Source: Bog-756 sp963845485 (lineage in GTDB: Bacteria > Actinomycetota > Acidimicrobiia > Acidimicrobiales > RAAP-2). From it: a stretch of DNA of 64,000 bases. The stretch covers positions 248,001 to 312,000 of the forward strand of contig CAWJSI010000013.1 of NCBI GenBank assembly GCA_963845485.1. Direction: 5' to 3'. Both the position numbers and the translations under genes were made by a program. Below the pieces are notes generated by a model. It was given only the letters and a program-made list of their open reading frames with translations, was not told the DNA's origin and searched no databases. Of the stretch, positions 44,195 through 51,739 are shown piece after piece (within the stretch, counting starts at the first letter, position 1; every line of letters starts with the position of its first letter).

Positions 44195-45699
44195 TTGCCC
44201 GGAACGTCACGACCCAGCCCGGGTCCGCGGCATCCGAGACCATCGACGCCCCGGCCCCCGGCGATGTCCTCGACGTCCTGCCTGCCTCCCAGTTCGATGC
44301 CCTGATCCGCATGGGACGGGCGCGTGGGGGCCTGACCCAAGACGACGTCATGACCGTGCTCCGCTCGGTCGAGCTCAGCGCTGAGCTCATCGTCGAGGTG
44401 GTCGAGCGGATCAAAGGCGCGGGGATCGAGTTCACCTACGACACCGGGGAGACGACCGTGCTGCCCATGTCGGTGACCGTGGCCGACGAGCTGTCCGGCC
44501 GCCTGCAGCACGACCTGTCCGTGCCACCGGGCCGTCCGGGAGCCGGTGAGGTGGAGGACGCGGCACCGTCGGCCCGCATCGTGTCGCTCGAGCCCGCTCG
44601 CATCCCATCTCCGGCACGGTTCGAGGCTCCGCCTTCGGCGGAAGCTCCCCCTCCGGAGGCCTCACCGCCGACACCAGATGTGCCGGCTGCCCGACCCGCG
44701 CCTCCGGCGAAAAAGGAACGGGCTCCCCGTCGCCCGGCGGCCAAAGACGGATACTCGGACGGCGATGGATTCCGAGGTTCGGCCGCCGATCCCGTACACA
44801 TGTATCTGAAGGAGATCGGCAAGGTCAAGCTCCTCGATGCCGCACTCGAGGTGGAGCTGGCCGAACGCATTGTGGCCGGCAACGAGGCCGTGGAACGACT
44901 GGCCGAGCATGAGGCCAGTGGCGAGCCCTACGGCGGCCGGGCTGCCGATCGGGTCATGATGCGGCGCGGCCAACTGGCCAAAGAAGCCCTGATCGAGGCC
45001 AATCTCCGTCTGGTGGTGTCGATCGCCAAGCGCTACCGAAACCGGGGCCTGGCCTTCCTCGATCTGATCCAAGAGGGCAACCTCGGCCTCATGCGGGCGG
45101 TGGAGAAGTTCGACCACACCAAGGGCTTCAAGTTCTCCACGTACGCCACCTGGTGGATCAGGCAGGCCATCACCCGGGCCATTGCCGACCAGGCCCGGAC
45201 CATCCGCATCCCGGTCCACATGGTCGAGACCATCAACAAGGTGGTCTGGGCCCAGCGTCAGCTCCTCCAAGAGCTGGGCCGCGAACCCAGCGCGGAGGAG
45301 GTGGCGGGTCGGGTCGACTTCTCCATCGAACGGGTGCGTGAGATCCAGCGGATCAACCAGGACACGGTCTCGCTCGAACAACCCATGGGCGACGAGGACG
45401 ACTTCAGCCTGTCGGATCTGATCGAGGACCGCGAGGCGGTCGTGCCCGACGACGCCGCCGCCAGAATGATGCTGGACAATGCCGTGCGGGAGGCGCTCGG
45501 TCACCTTTCACCCAGGGAGCAGGACGTCGTCCGGCTGCGGTTCGGCCTGGAGGACGGCAAGATACGCACCCTCGAGGAAGTGGGCAAGGCGTTTGGGGTG
45601 ACCCGCGAGCGCATCCGTCAGATCGAAGCCAAGACGCTGGCCAAACTCCGTCGGCCCGAATCGGCCCAACTACTGCGGGACTACCTCGACGAGGCGTAG
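44191..45699 (+). CDS. rpoD: primary RNA polymerase sigma factor
   Basis: 502-aa sigma-70 of group 1 type. A sigma-1.1-like N-terminus and a Pro/Ala-rich linker at about 130-190 precede region 1.2 (DPVHMYLKEIGKVKLLD). Region 2 has LRLVVSIAKRYRNRGLAFLDLIQEGNLGLMRAVEKFD and STYATWWIRQAI; region 3 follows, and region 4 has RTLEEVGKAFGVTRERIRQIEAKTLAKLR. Starts with GTG overlapping the dnaG stop. This is the housekeeping sigma presumed to read the TAnnnT -10 boxes in this window. Confidence 0.97.
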   Translation: MIARNVTTQPGSAASETIDAPAPGDVLDVLPASQFDALIRMGRARGGLTQDDVMTVLRSVELSAELIVEVVERIKGAGIEFTYDTGETTVLPMSVTVADELSGRLQHDLSVPPGRPGAGEVEDAAPSARIVSLEPARIPSPARFEAPPSAEAPPPEASPPTPDVPAARPAPPAKKERAPRRPAAKDGYSDGDGFRGSAADPVHMYLKEIGKVKLLDAALEVELAERIVAGNEAVERLAEHEASGEPYGGRAADRVMMRRGQLAKEALIEANLRLVVSIAKRYRNRGLAFLDLIQEGNLGLMRAVEKFDHTKGFKFSTYATWWIRQAITRAIADQARTIRIPVHMVETINKVVWAQRQLLQELGREPSAEEVAGRVDFSIERVREIQRINQDTVSLEQPMGDEDDFSLSDLIEDREAVVPDDAAARMMLDNAVREALGHLSPREQDVVRLRFGLEDGKIRTLEEVGKAFGVTRERIRQIEAKTLAKLRRPESAQLLRDYLDEA

Positions 45700-45729
45700 T
45701 CGGGGACTCGGGGGGTCCCCAGGACGTAC

Positions 45730-46080
45730 TCAGGCGCGGCGACCCGCCGTTGCGGCCGGCCAGGTGCGTTCGGGGATGAGTCGTCGGCTGTTGAGGGCCG
45801 TGGCCAGGTCCTCGGCCAGGTCGAGAGCGATGGCGTCGGCGGCCTGGTCGCCGTTCCTCCAGCCCAGTCGGACCCCGACCGTGTCTTTCATGCGCTCGAC
45901 CCCCAGTGCCGCGACGGCCTTGGACTTCTCGGTGATGAGGGTGGTCGTGCCCGTGACCGGAGCGGATCGACCGACCTGTCCCGCCGCTGCGGCGATCTGG
46001 TGGTAGCGCTCCCGGCCCGCCCTGGTTCCCAGGACGTAGCCGGCAGCGAAGGCGATGACGGTGCCGGCGCGAAGCTTCAC
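45730..46080 (-). CDS. YtxH-like membrane-anchored small protein
   Basis: 116 aa from GTG 46080. VKLRAGTVIAFAAGYVLGTRAGRERYHQI is the N-terminal hydrophobic anchor and GxRAGRERY box seen in many actinobacterial YtxH-like proteins, followed by helical segments. A longer open frame to 46140 adds a basic lead; GGGAGG lies directly against GTG 46080, rather close, so the exact start is unsure. Function unknown; convergent with rpoD. Confidence 0.65.
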   Translation of the reverse strand: MKLRAGTVIAFAAGYVLGTRAGRERYHQIAAAAGQVGRSAPVTGTTTLITEKSKAVAALGVERMKDTVGVRLGWRNGDQAADAIALDLAEDLATALNSRRLIPERTWPAATAGRRA

Positions 46081-46195
46081 CCTCCCATTGTGCCTGTCCC
46101 GGCGCGCCCGTGCACCTTTGCCCGTCGGGGCGTTCGGCACCGGCTAATGTCCTCAGGCACGCCGTGGCGCAGGAAGGCCTCGGCAGGCGATTCGT

Positions 46196-46268
46196 TCCGG
46201 GGTAGCTCAATCGGCAGAGCGAGCGGCTGTTAACCGCTAGGTTGAGAGTTCGAGTCTCTCCCCCGGAG
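46196..46268 (+). tRNA. tRNA-Asn (GTT)
   Basis: Full cloverleaf: acceptor TCCGGGG/CCCCGGA, D arm GCTC/GAGC, anticodon stem AGCGG/CCGCT with loop CTGTTAA (anticodon GTT at 46229-46231), T arm GAGAG/CTCTC with TTCGAGT. Discriminator G; CCA is not encoded. Confidence 0.97.
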
Positions 46269-46389
46269 CTGTCGTGCCGAGTCGACACCTCGCCGAAGCG
46301 TCTTTGGCTGGCAGACCCTGGTGGGTTCCTCCACCTCCGGCGACAGCCGTCCGGTGCCGTATGTCCGCACCGCCCACGAGATCAAGATC

Positions 46390-46551
46390 ATGCCCACTCC
46401 TGAACCCAGACCCGTCTGTGGCCTCTGTGGCCACCCTGGTGTCCATCGCCGTACCGATCGTCCGAGCTCGGGGGGCGCACCGACTTGTGACGACTGTGAC
46501 CGGTGCTGGATGGACCAACAACGCCACGACCGACCTCCCCACCACGGCTGA
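46390..46551 (+). CDS. possible 53-aa zinc-ribbon-like protein
   Basis: Within the otherwise gene-free 46269-46797, the frame from ATG 46390 encodes a short peptide with CGLCGH and CDDCDRCW, giving C-x2-C-x18-C-x2-C-x2-C, a plausible zinc knuckle, with a His-rich end (RHDRPPHHG). No good ribosome site or -10 box is seen. The spacing of the cysteines, not start signals, supports it. The rest of this 529-nt stretch shows no further gene. Confidence 0.35.
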   Translation: MPTPEPRPVCGLCGHPGVHRRTDRPSSGGAPTCDDCDRCWMDQQRHDRPPHHG

Positions 46552-46783
46552 TTGCGCCGGGGACATGCCCGCCCATCGGGCTCGGGCAGGAACCGAGACG
46601 AGGGCGGACCGCGTCGGCGGTCACGTCAAGGGGTGCCCTCCGAGCCCTGACCCGACCCGGTGTTCATGGTGGCGTGATCAGACCTCGGTCGGGCCTTCGA
46701 ACCTGTTCCGACCCCCTAGGTCCTCGGAGATGCGGTCATGGTGTCAGCTCGTGGACGCCCCGGGAACGACGGATCCCTGCCGC

Positions 46784-46789
46784 TACAGT
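46784..46789 (+). promoter_or_regulatory. -10 box of the ATP-grasp gene (leaderless type)
   Basis: TACAGT lies 8 nt before GTG 46798. Confidence 0.45.
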
Positions 46790-46797
46790 GACGGGGC

Positions 46798-47691
46798 GTG
46801 CGCATCGCCTTTGCCACGACGGGTCCCGAGATCATCGGCCACGACGACGTTGACCGCCCCCTCCACGAGTCGGCGTTCGAGCGGGCCGGAATGGAACTCG
46901 ACTATTGCCCGTGGTGGGAGCCCACGGTGCCCTGGGAACGCTACGACCTGGTGGTCATCAGATCCACTTGGGACTACGTCCCTCGCATCGTCGAGTACCG
47001 GCAGTGGCTGGCGACCATGGACCGCCTCGGCACCCTCCGAAATTCAGCGGCCCTCGTGGCGTGGAATCTGGACAAGCGCTACCTCCTCCAGCTGGCCTCA
47101 GCCGGTGTGCCGGTCATCCCCACGCGGATCGCGACTGCTCCGGACCAGTTGGAAGGCTTGCTCAACGGTGCCGGTGAAGTCGTGGTCAAGCCGGTGTTGT
47201 CGGCGGGCAGCCTCGACACTGGCCGATTCGCCGCCGACGATCCGAAGGCCCTGGAACTCGGCCGCCGCATTCTCGTTCCCGGAACGCCGGTCATGGTTCA
47301 GCCGGCGATCCCCTCGGTGGCCGTAGAGGGCGAACTCAGTGCCGTGCTGTTCAGGGGTCGGTTCTCCCACGCCTTTCGGAAGGGCCCGATGTTGGCCCTG
47401 GGTGGAGGCGGGCTGGATGGATACGAACTGATTGGTCCGGTGTCCCTGACCCCCGAACAGGCCAGCCTCGTCGGATCGGCCGTCGATGCCGTGGTGCAGA
47501 TGGCCACCCATGAGTTCGGCGAGCATGAACCGCCGCTCTATGCCCGAGTGGACCTGGTGCGAATGGAGGAGGGTCGAGATGCGGTACTGGAGGTGGAGCT
47601 GAATGAGCCCTCGTTCTTTCTGTCGACGGATGCGGACGCTGCCGATCGGTTCGCCGTTGCTGTGCATCGAGAGGTGATGGCCTCCTCGTGA
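46798..47691 (+). CDS. ATP-grasp domain protein (DcsG/glutathione synthetase-like)
   Basis: 297 aa. It begins RIAFATTGPE, then DLVVIRSTWDYVPRIVEYRQWL, WNLDKRYLLQLASAGVPVIPT and VVVKPVLSAGSLDT in the ATP-binding lobe, with ARVDLVRMEEG and EVELNEPSFFLS carrying the metal-binding Glu/Asn of the C-lobe. This ordering fits ATP-grasp ligases of the cycloserine-pathway (DcsG) or RimK-related kind. The ligated acid and amine are unknown. Leaderless with its own -10 box, it stands alone. Confidence 0.8.
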   Translation: MRIAFATTGPEIIGHDDVDRPLHESAFERAGMELDYCPWWEPTVPWERYDLVVIRSTWDYVPRIVEYRQWLATMDRLGTLRNSAALVAWNLDKRYLLQLASAGVPVIPTRIATAPDQLEGLLNGAGEVVVKPVLSAGSLDTGRFAADDPKALELGRRILVPGTPVMVQPAIPSVAVEGELSAVLFRGRFSHAFRKGPMLALGGGGLDGYELIGPVSLTPEQASLVGSAVDAVVQMATHEFGEHEPPLYARVDLVRMEEGRDAVLEVELNEPSFFLSTDADAADRFAVAVHREVMASS

Positions 47692-47794
47692 TGGCCTCTT
47701 TTCAGCACTGAGGTCGGACACAACGCTCGGGCGGCCGTCCCGGCGGCCAGGGACCACGGACTGTTGGGATCCTTGCGCGACGGAGAGGGGGCCA

Positions 47795-47820
47795 GATTAG
47801 GAAACGGACCGACGGGGTAT
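47795..47820 (+). promoter_or_regulatory. stress-sigma promoter of csbD
   Basis: GATT (47795-47798), 16 nt, GGGTAT (47815-47820). This fits the actinobacterial SigB/SigF consensus GnnT-N14-16-GGGTAy. The leader to csbD is about 43 nt and has AAGGAG. Confidence 0.65.
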
Positions 47821-47869
47821 CGGCATACCGAGGCCGCAGCCGCGGTCCAAGCAGTGGAAGGAGTCTCCC

Positions 47870-48025
47870 ATGGGAGCAATAGACGAGGCCAAAGGAAAGG
47901 CCAAAGAGGCCGTCGGGGATGTCACCGACAACGATCGACTGAAGTCAGAGGGAAAAGTCGATCAAGGAAAAGGCAAGGTAAAGGATGCGGTTGACAAGGT
48001 CGCCGATAAGGTCACCGGCAAGTAA
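47870..48025 (+). CDS. CsbD-family general stress protein
   Basis: 51-aa charged helical protein made of two CsbD/YjbJ repeats: IDEAKGKAKEAVGDVT and KVDQGKGKVKDAVDKVADK. AAGGAG lies 6 nt before the ATG. In Bacillus CsbD is a SigB-regulon member; the GGGTAT promoter here fits that. Function is unknown beyond stress induction. A 38-nt perfect palindrome terminates it. Confidence 0.93.
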   Translation: MGAIDEAKGKAKEAVGDVTDNDRLKSEGKVDQGKGKVKDAVDKVADKVTGK

Positions 48026-48047
48026 GCACGTTCTTGGCTGACCTACG

Positions 48048-48085
48048 CGAACACCCCGCAACTGCATGCAGTTGCGGGGTGTTCG
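48048..48085 (+). terminator. perfect 38-nt palindrome downstream of csbD
   Basis: CGAACACCCCGCAACTGCA (48048-48066) is followed directly by its exact reverse complement, a 19-bp stem without spacer, 22 nt after the csbD stop. It is the strongest hairpin in the window; no U tract follows. Confidence 0.8.
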
Positions 48086-48135
48086 GCTGTCTAGAGTTCG
48101 AAGCAGCGAGGTCTGGTGCACCATTGTGCCGGCCG

Positions 48136-48324
48136 TCAGGACTCGTCGGTCGCCCGAATCCGCTCCTCGGATTCCCCGAGGATGGCCTTAGCCTGGGCTT
48201 CGGGGTCATCGCTCGACCGCTCCTCGGGGGGCCGACCACCTGCCCGAGTGGCGATGACATCGGTGTCCAGCTCCTCCTCGGGCAACGTCGGCTCGGGAGC
48301 GGTGTCATCCTCGGGGTGGGTCAT
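48136..48324 (-). CDS. small acidic hypothetical protein
   Basis: 62 aa from ATG 48324, mostly Glu/Asp/Pro with THPEDDTAPEP at the start and AKAILGESEERIRATD at the end; looks largely disordered with a short C-terminal helix. A GGGTAT -10 element 9 nt before the ATG supports this start and a leaderless, stress-controlled mRNA. The frame extends to 48360 but that start has no signal. Function unknown. Confidence 0.6.
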   Translation of the reverse strand: MTHPEDDTAPEPTLPEEELDTDVIATRAGGRPPEERSSDDPEAQAKAILGESEERIRATDES

Positions 48325-48333
48325 GATCGCTAC

Positions 48334-48358
48334 ATACCCACGGCCACTGGATATACCC
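48334..48358 (-). promoter_or_regulatory. stress-sigma promoter of the acidic protein gene
   Basis: On the minus strand GGGT (48358-48355), 15 nt, GGGTAT (48339-48334), 9 nt before ATG 48324. The -35 is the least certain part. Confidence 0.45.
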
Positions 48359-48398
48359 ATCGCGCGTGGATCGGCCGCCCGAAATGCACTAGCCCGAC

Positions 48399-48623
48399 CT
48401 AGGGCTCGATCTCGCCTTCGCCCTTCACCGATGCGCCGATCTCCATCATTTCCTTCTCATGCTCGGCAACGTCGGCGCGTCGCTCGGGATCGTCCTTGGC
48501 CAGGACATCGTCGGCCTCTTGTTCTTCCACCTCGGTCGCTGGTCGATCGGCCTCGTGGGAACGGGCGGCCTCAGATGCCTCCTCGTCGTGAGTTGCCTGG
48601 TCGGGCTCGGTTCGGTCTTCCAC
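48399..48623 (-). CDS. small acidic stress-type protein
   Basis: 74-aa Glu/Asp-rich peptide (EDRTEPDQATHDEEASEAAR, then AEHEKEMMEIGASVKGEGEIEP). AGGAGG stands 8 nt before GTG 48623, an ideal site, and a GTTT-N16-GGGTAG promoter lies further upstream. Predicted disordered; no named family recognised. The last 20 residues look most conserved in style. Confidence 0.75.
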   Translation of the reverse strand: MEDRTEPDQATHDEEASEAARSHEADRPATEVEEQEADDVLAKDDPERRADVAEHEKEMMEIGASVKGEGEIEP

Positions 48624-48661
48624 GTCTGGTGCCTCCTGGTTGTCCTGCGGTGCTGTTCCGT

Positions 48662-48687
48662 CTACCCAGGCGGACCACGGCTCAAAC
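48662..48687 (-). promoter_or_regulatory. stress-sigma promoter of the acidic protein gene
   Basis: Minus strand GTTT (48687-48684), 16 nt, GGGTAG (48667-48662), giving a leader of about 30 nt. Confidence 0.6.
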
Positions 48688-48722
48688 CCAAACGGGGCCA
48701 GCTCCGACCGTCCTCTCGTCCC

Positions 48723-49052
48723 TTAGTGCTTGCCTACCGCTCGCTCGAGCTGGGCCTTGGTCATGGTCGAGCGGCCCCGTACGCCTTTACGTTTGGCCTC
48801 CTCGTACAGTTGCTGCTTGGTGCGTCCACCGGCGCCACGGTGTGAGCGCAACCCTCCGCGGCGGCCCGAGGAGATGTCCCGGACCGACGTGCCACTCGTT
48901 GTCCGCGATTCGCCGCTCCGAGCCCGCTCTTTGTTTACGGTTCTCGCCGCGACTTCTTCGGACTCTGACGCTGCTCGGCCCCGAGCCTCGAGGCCGTCGC
49001 GGATGTGTTCATACTGGCGCTCTCGCTTGGCACTCCACGATTGGTGGGGCAC
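48723..49052 (-). CDS. plasmid-stabilization-like protein with Rho N-terminal (SAP-like) motif
   Basis: 109 aa from GTG 49052, chosen because AAGGAGG lies 8 nt upstream; a further in-frame GTG at 49076 has none. SAKRERQYEHIRDGLEARG and EEVAARTVNKERARSGES are the ChaB/DUF7218-like N-part; TKQQLYEEAKRKGVRGRSTMTKAQLERAVG is a Rho_N/HeH-type nucleic-acid-binding helix pair. Common as a stress-linked small gene in soil actinobacteria. Role inferred as DNA or RNA binding; the exact function is not known. Confidence 0.8.
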   Translation of the reverse strand: MPHQSWSAKRERQYEHIRDGLEARGRAASESEEVAARTVNKERARSGESRTTSGTSVRDISSGRRGGLRSHRGAGGRTKQQLYEEAKRKGVRGRSTMTKAQLERAVGKH

Positions 49053-49115
49053 TGCCGCTACCTCCTTCAGCACCACTTGCCGTGGTGCGATCGGACCGAC
49101 GCTGCGGAGTTTCGT

Positions 49116-49370
49116 TCAGGTCAGCGCTGGCGGTCGAAATATCGCATACGTGCTCCGCAACCAGGACGAATAGGACGCCTGGCGGCGCCCTTCACCTGCG
49201 GCCCCCCAGTCGAGCCAGGTGTGCACCAGCGTGTCCAACGACTCCAGCCTCTCCAGCTCCCACGGAGCCTCTTGTCGGAGGTACTCGACGACGCCAGCAA
49301 CCCCAGAGGTGTCCGGAAGATTCATAGGCGTGATGTACCCCCTGCGCAGGGCCGAAAACTGATCGGACAT
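49116..49370 (-). CDS. hypothetical protein
   Basis: 84 aa from ATG 49370 (the frame extends to TTG 49430). The middle, VVEYLRQEAPWELERLESLDTLVHTWLDW, reads like an amphipathic helical protein. No family recognised and no firm ribosome site, so existence is moderately uncertain. Confidence 0.4.
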   Translation of the reverse strand: MSDQFSALRRGYITPMNLPDTSGVAGVVEYLRQEAPWELERLESLDTLVHTWLDWGAAGEGRRQASYSSWLRSTYAIFRPPALT

Positions 49371-49497
49371 TTCCATTGGGTTACAGATGATGCATCGGTC
49401 CCACGCCTTCGGTGACTCGATGATGGCCAAGCGTCAATTTTTCTGTCCTGCCACGAAGTCAAGCCGATCCGAACGGGTAGGCCGAGAGCCCGCCTTC

Positions 49498-50505
49498 CTA
49501 CCGTGCGGCGGACGAAGCAGAGCGACTAGCTCCGGTATCTGCTGCCCGAGGTGAAGCTGATTCGGCCGGTCTCGGCGCAGACTGAGCGGAACCGTCGAGT
49601 GACTGATGGACTATCGCTCGCTGAACCCGCTCATCGGCCTCAGTCGGATGGCTGGTCCGCAACGAACGGGGCCAAAGTCTCCTGGCCAACACGGGATTCA
49701 ACTCGGCGCCATAGAGGCTGATGGTGGCCAGCAGGAAGAGAAAGGCCACCAGGCCGATCACCGCGCCGAACTGGCCATATGTCGCCGAGCTGCTCTTGAG
49801 CTGGTGCTGGACGAGGCCCGATCCGATGGTGATGAGCAGGGTGAATGCCACGCCCGCCGGTACCGCTCCGGGGACCAGGGCACGGCTGGGGACGACAGAA
49901 GGAGTCAGGGCACGAAAGGCCCCCAGGTACAGTGCGCAGTTCACGAGGGCCATCCCCACGAGGACGAGGGTCCGCAGCCAGAACTCGACACCGTTGCTGG
50001 TGGCGTACGTCGTGAGGGCGGCACTGATCAGGAACGATCCCCCGATGATGGCTAGGCCGATGAGGCTACGGCCGAGGCGTTTCAGGAACCCGGGAACTTC
50101 CACCTGAGGAATGTTCCACACCTGCACCATGGCTTGTTGCACGGTCTGGGTCACCCCCTGGGCTCCGTAGACCATGCCGACCACGCCGATGATGAGGCCG
50201 AGGGCACTGCCGTGAAGGCTCCTCGATCCATGGGCAGGGTTGAACTGAGGACCCACGACCGGAAACTCGTGGAGGGTGTTCGTCAGCTGGTGTCCGAGTG
50301 AACCGACCCCGATGAATGCAAACACGGTGACAACGGCCAAGAGAAGTGGGTAGATGCCCACAAACCCGTACCACCCGAGCGCCACAACGTAGAGGCGCGC
50401 ACGGTCGTCTCCAAACTTCTTCACCACCCCATAGGCGATGGCCACGGGGCGCTGACGTTGCTGCCATGCGTCAACGGACGCCTCATAACGGTCGGTGACG
50501 CTCAC
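49498..50505 (-). CDS. YihY/BrkB-family membrane protein
   Basis: 335 aa with six hydrophobic segments between about 45 and 275. DRARLYVVALGWYGFVGIYPLLLAVVTVFAF, IIGVVGMVYGAQGVTQTVQQAM and GAVIGLVAFLFLLATISLYGAELN are the conserved blocks. The C-terminal ~55 residues are Ser/Ala/Arg-rich. The family was once called ribonuclease BN, wrongly; its true role is unknown. GTG start without a clear ribosome site. Confidence 0.9.
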   Translation of the reverse strand: MSVTDRYEASVDAWQQRQRPVAIAYGVVKKFGDDRARLYVVALGWYGFVGIYPLLLAVVTVFAFIGVGSLGHQLTNTLHEFPVVGPQFNPAHGSRSLHGSALGLIIGVVGMVYGAQGVTQTVQQAMVQVWNIPQVEVPGFLKRLGRSLIGLAIIGGSFLISAALTTYATSNGVEFWLRTLVLVGMALVNCALYLGAFRALTPSVVPSRALVPGAVPAGVAFTLLITIGSGLVQHQLKSSSATYGQFGAVIGLVAFLFLLATISLYGAELNPVLARRLWPRSLRTSHPTEADERVQRAIVHQSLDGSAQSAPRPAESASPRAADTGASRSASSAAR

Positions 50506-50602
50506 GACGAGCGTTCGGGTGACTCAAGCTCCCACCATGGTGCCAGCCCGCGGGCCGACAGAGATGGAGGGAGTCGGACTTCGGGCACTGGAAGATGATC
50601 CC

Positions 50603-50803
50603 TCAGACCGCCGCCGACCGACGGCGACCCCGGCGGCGGGCTAGTGCAAAGATCATTAGCGAGCCGAGCGCGATTCCCACTAGCCAGCCCTCCTCGAAGC
50701 TGAGAACGGGTGAACCTAGCTGCTCGTCGGTCGAGAGCTGTCCGTCGATCGGCGGCGGCACTGCACCGCCCAGGCCAGCCTGAGGTGGATCGTCAGTGGA
50801 CAT
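50603..50803 (-). CDS. small single-span membrane protein
   Basis: 66 aa: an acidic, Pro/Gly-rich N-terminus, one hydrophobic helix (GWLVGIALGSLMIFALA at about 39-55) and a basic RRRGRRR end, which predicts N-out topology. No family recognised; the clean membrane topology supports a real gene. Confidence 0.5.
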   Translation of the reverse strand: MSTDDPPQAGLGGAVPPPIDGQLSTDEQLGSPVLSFEEGWLVGIALGSLMIFALARRRGRRRSAAV

Positions 50804-50887
50804 GGCTCAAGTCATGCCCCGCTAGGGCGCCGCATAACCGCTCAGTTCAGTGACCCGGTCGCCACGAGGTGGCCGGACCGGCTAGGC

Positions 50888-50912
50888 GTTTGCCCTTCAG
50901 CCGCCAGGGTAT
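50888..50912 (+). promoter_or_regulatory. stress-sigma promoter of the hydrophobic peptide gene
   Basis: GTTT (50888-50891), 15 nt, GGGTAT (50907-50912), 9 nt before ATG 50922: the closest match to the SigB/SigF consensus in the window, implying a leaderless stress transcript. Confidence 0.75.
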
Positions 50913-50921
50913 GACGAAATC

Positions 50922-51071
50922 ATGGGAATCGTCTTGGTGGTACTGGTGCTAGCGGCGATCCTGGCCGGCCTCGGCTTTGCCATGCACGGGCTTTGGGTTC
51001 TGTCCGTGGTCCTGTTCGTGCTGTGGTTGATAGCCGTGGTGAGCCGCAATCACTCTAAGTCTCGAGCCTGA
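50922..51071 (+). CDS. hydrophobic peptide (lmo0937/DUF5670-like)
   Basis: 49 aa, nearly all membrane: GIVLVVLVLAAILAGLGFAM and LWVLSVVLFVLWLIAVV form two helices, ending in a short basic SRNHSKSRA. Such peptides are stress-induced in many bacteria. The strong SigB-type promoter 9 nt upstream and the placement before the DUF6328 gene support it. Too short for most gene finders. Confidence 0.8.
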   Translation: MGIVLVVLVLAAILAGLGFAMHGLWVLSVVLFVLWLIAVVSRNHSKSRA

Positions 51072-51082
51072 CTGGCGGGCCC

Positions 51083-51679
51083 ATGACCTCTTCAGCTGCG
51101 AGCCCGGAGAGGCAGGAACCGCCCTCTCGGCCCGTTGGATGGACCACCGGCTCACCGGCGCACTCCGACGGAGGCAGTTGGATTCCGACCACTGGAGCGC
51201 AAGCCCGGAACGATCCTGGGCGCAATGAAACCGAAGAGGAGCGAGACGACCGAAATCTGGCCGATCTCCTCCAGGAACTGCGCGTGGCGAGTATCGGGGT
51301 ACAGGTCCTGTTCGGATTCCTGTTGGCACTGCCGTTCAGTGCTCGTTTCGGCCGCCTAGATCAGAGCCAGCAAGACTTTTACGTCGTTGTCGTCCTTCTG
51401 GCAGCACTGGCCACGGCCCAGCTCACGGCCCCGGTTGCGTACCACCGCCTGGTATTCCGGCGCCATCAGAAGAACCAGCTGTTGCGTGCGGCCAGTGTGT
51501 TGGCCTTGACCGGACTAGCGACCGTCGGTATTTCCATTTGTGGCGCCATCTACCTGGTCACGAGTGTGGTCGAGCATGGCATCGCCGTGCCGGTGATCGC
51601 AGGTATGTCGGCATGCATGTTTGTCGGGCTCTGGGTCGTGTTGCCGCTGGTTGGCCGAAGTCATAATCGAAGTGGTTAG
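51083..51679 (+). CDS. DUF6328 family membrane protein
   Basis: 198 aa. RNETEEERDDRNLADLLQELRVASIGVQVLFGFLLALPF is the signature N-terminal block, and APVAYHRLVFRRHQKNQLLRAA the conserved loop between the second and third of four hydrophobic helices. Function unknown. It follows the hydrophobic peptide by 11 nt and is probably driven by the same stress promoter. Confidence 0.85.
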   Translation: MTSSAASPERQEPPSRPVGWTTGSPAHSDGGSWIPTTGAQARNDPGRNETEEERDDRNLADLLQELRVASIGVQVLFGFLLALPFSARFGRLDQSQQDFYVVVVLLAALATAQLTAPVAYHRLVFRRHQKNQLLRAASVLALTGLATVGISICGAIYLVTSVVEHGIAVPVIAGMSACMFVGLWVVLPLVGRSHNRSG

Positions 51680-51739
51680 GGCTCGGAGCTTGACGGCGAT
51701 CTCGGCTGGCGCCATGGTGGGAAGGCCGAGGCGTGCTCG

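Noticed and set aside
47733..47748. GGCCG/CGGCC hairpin after the ATP-grasp gene
   Set aside because: Only a 5-bp stem in GC-rich DNA; too weak to call a terminator.
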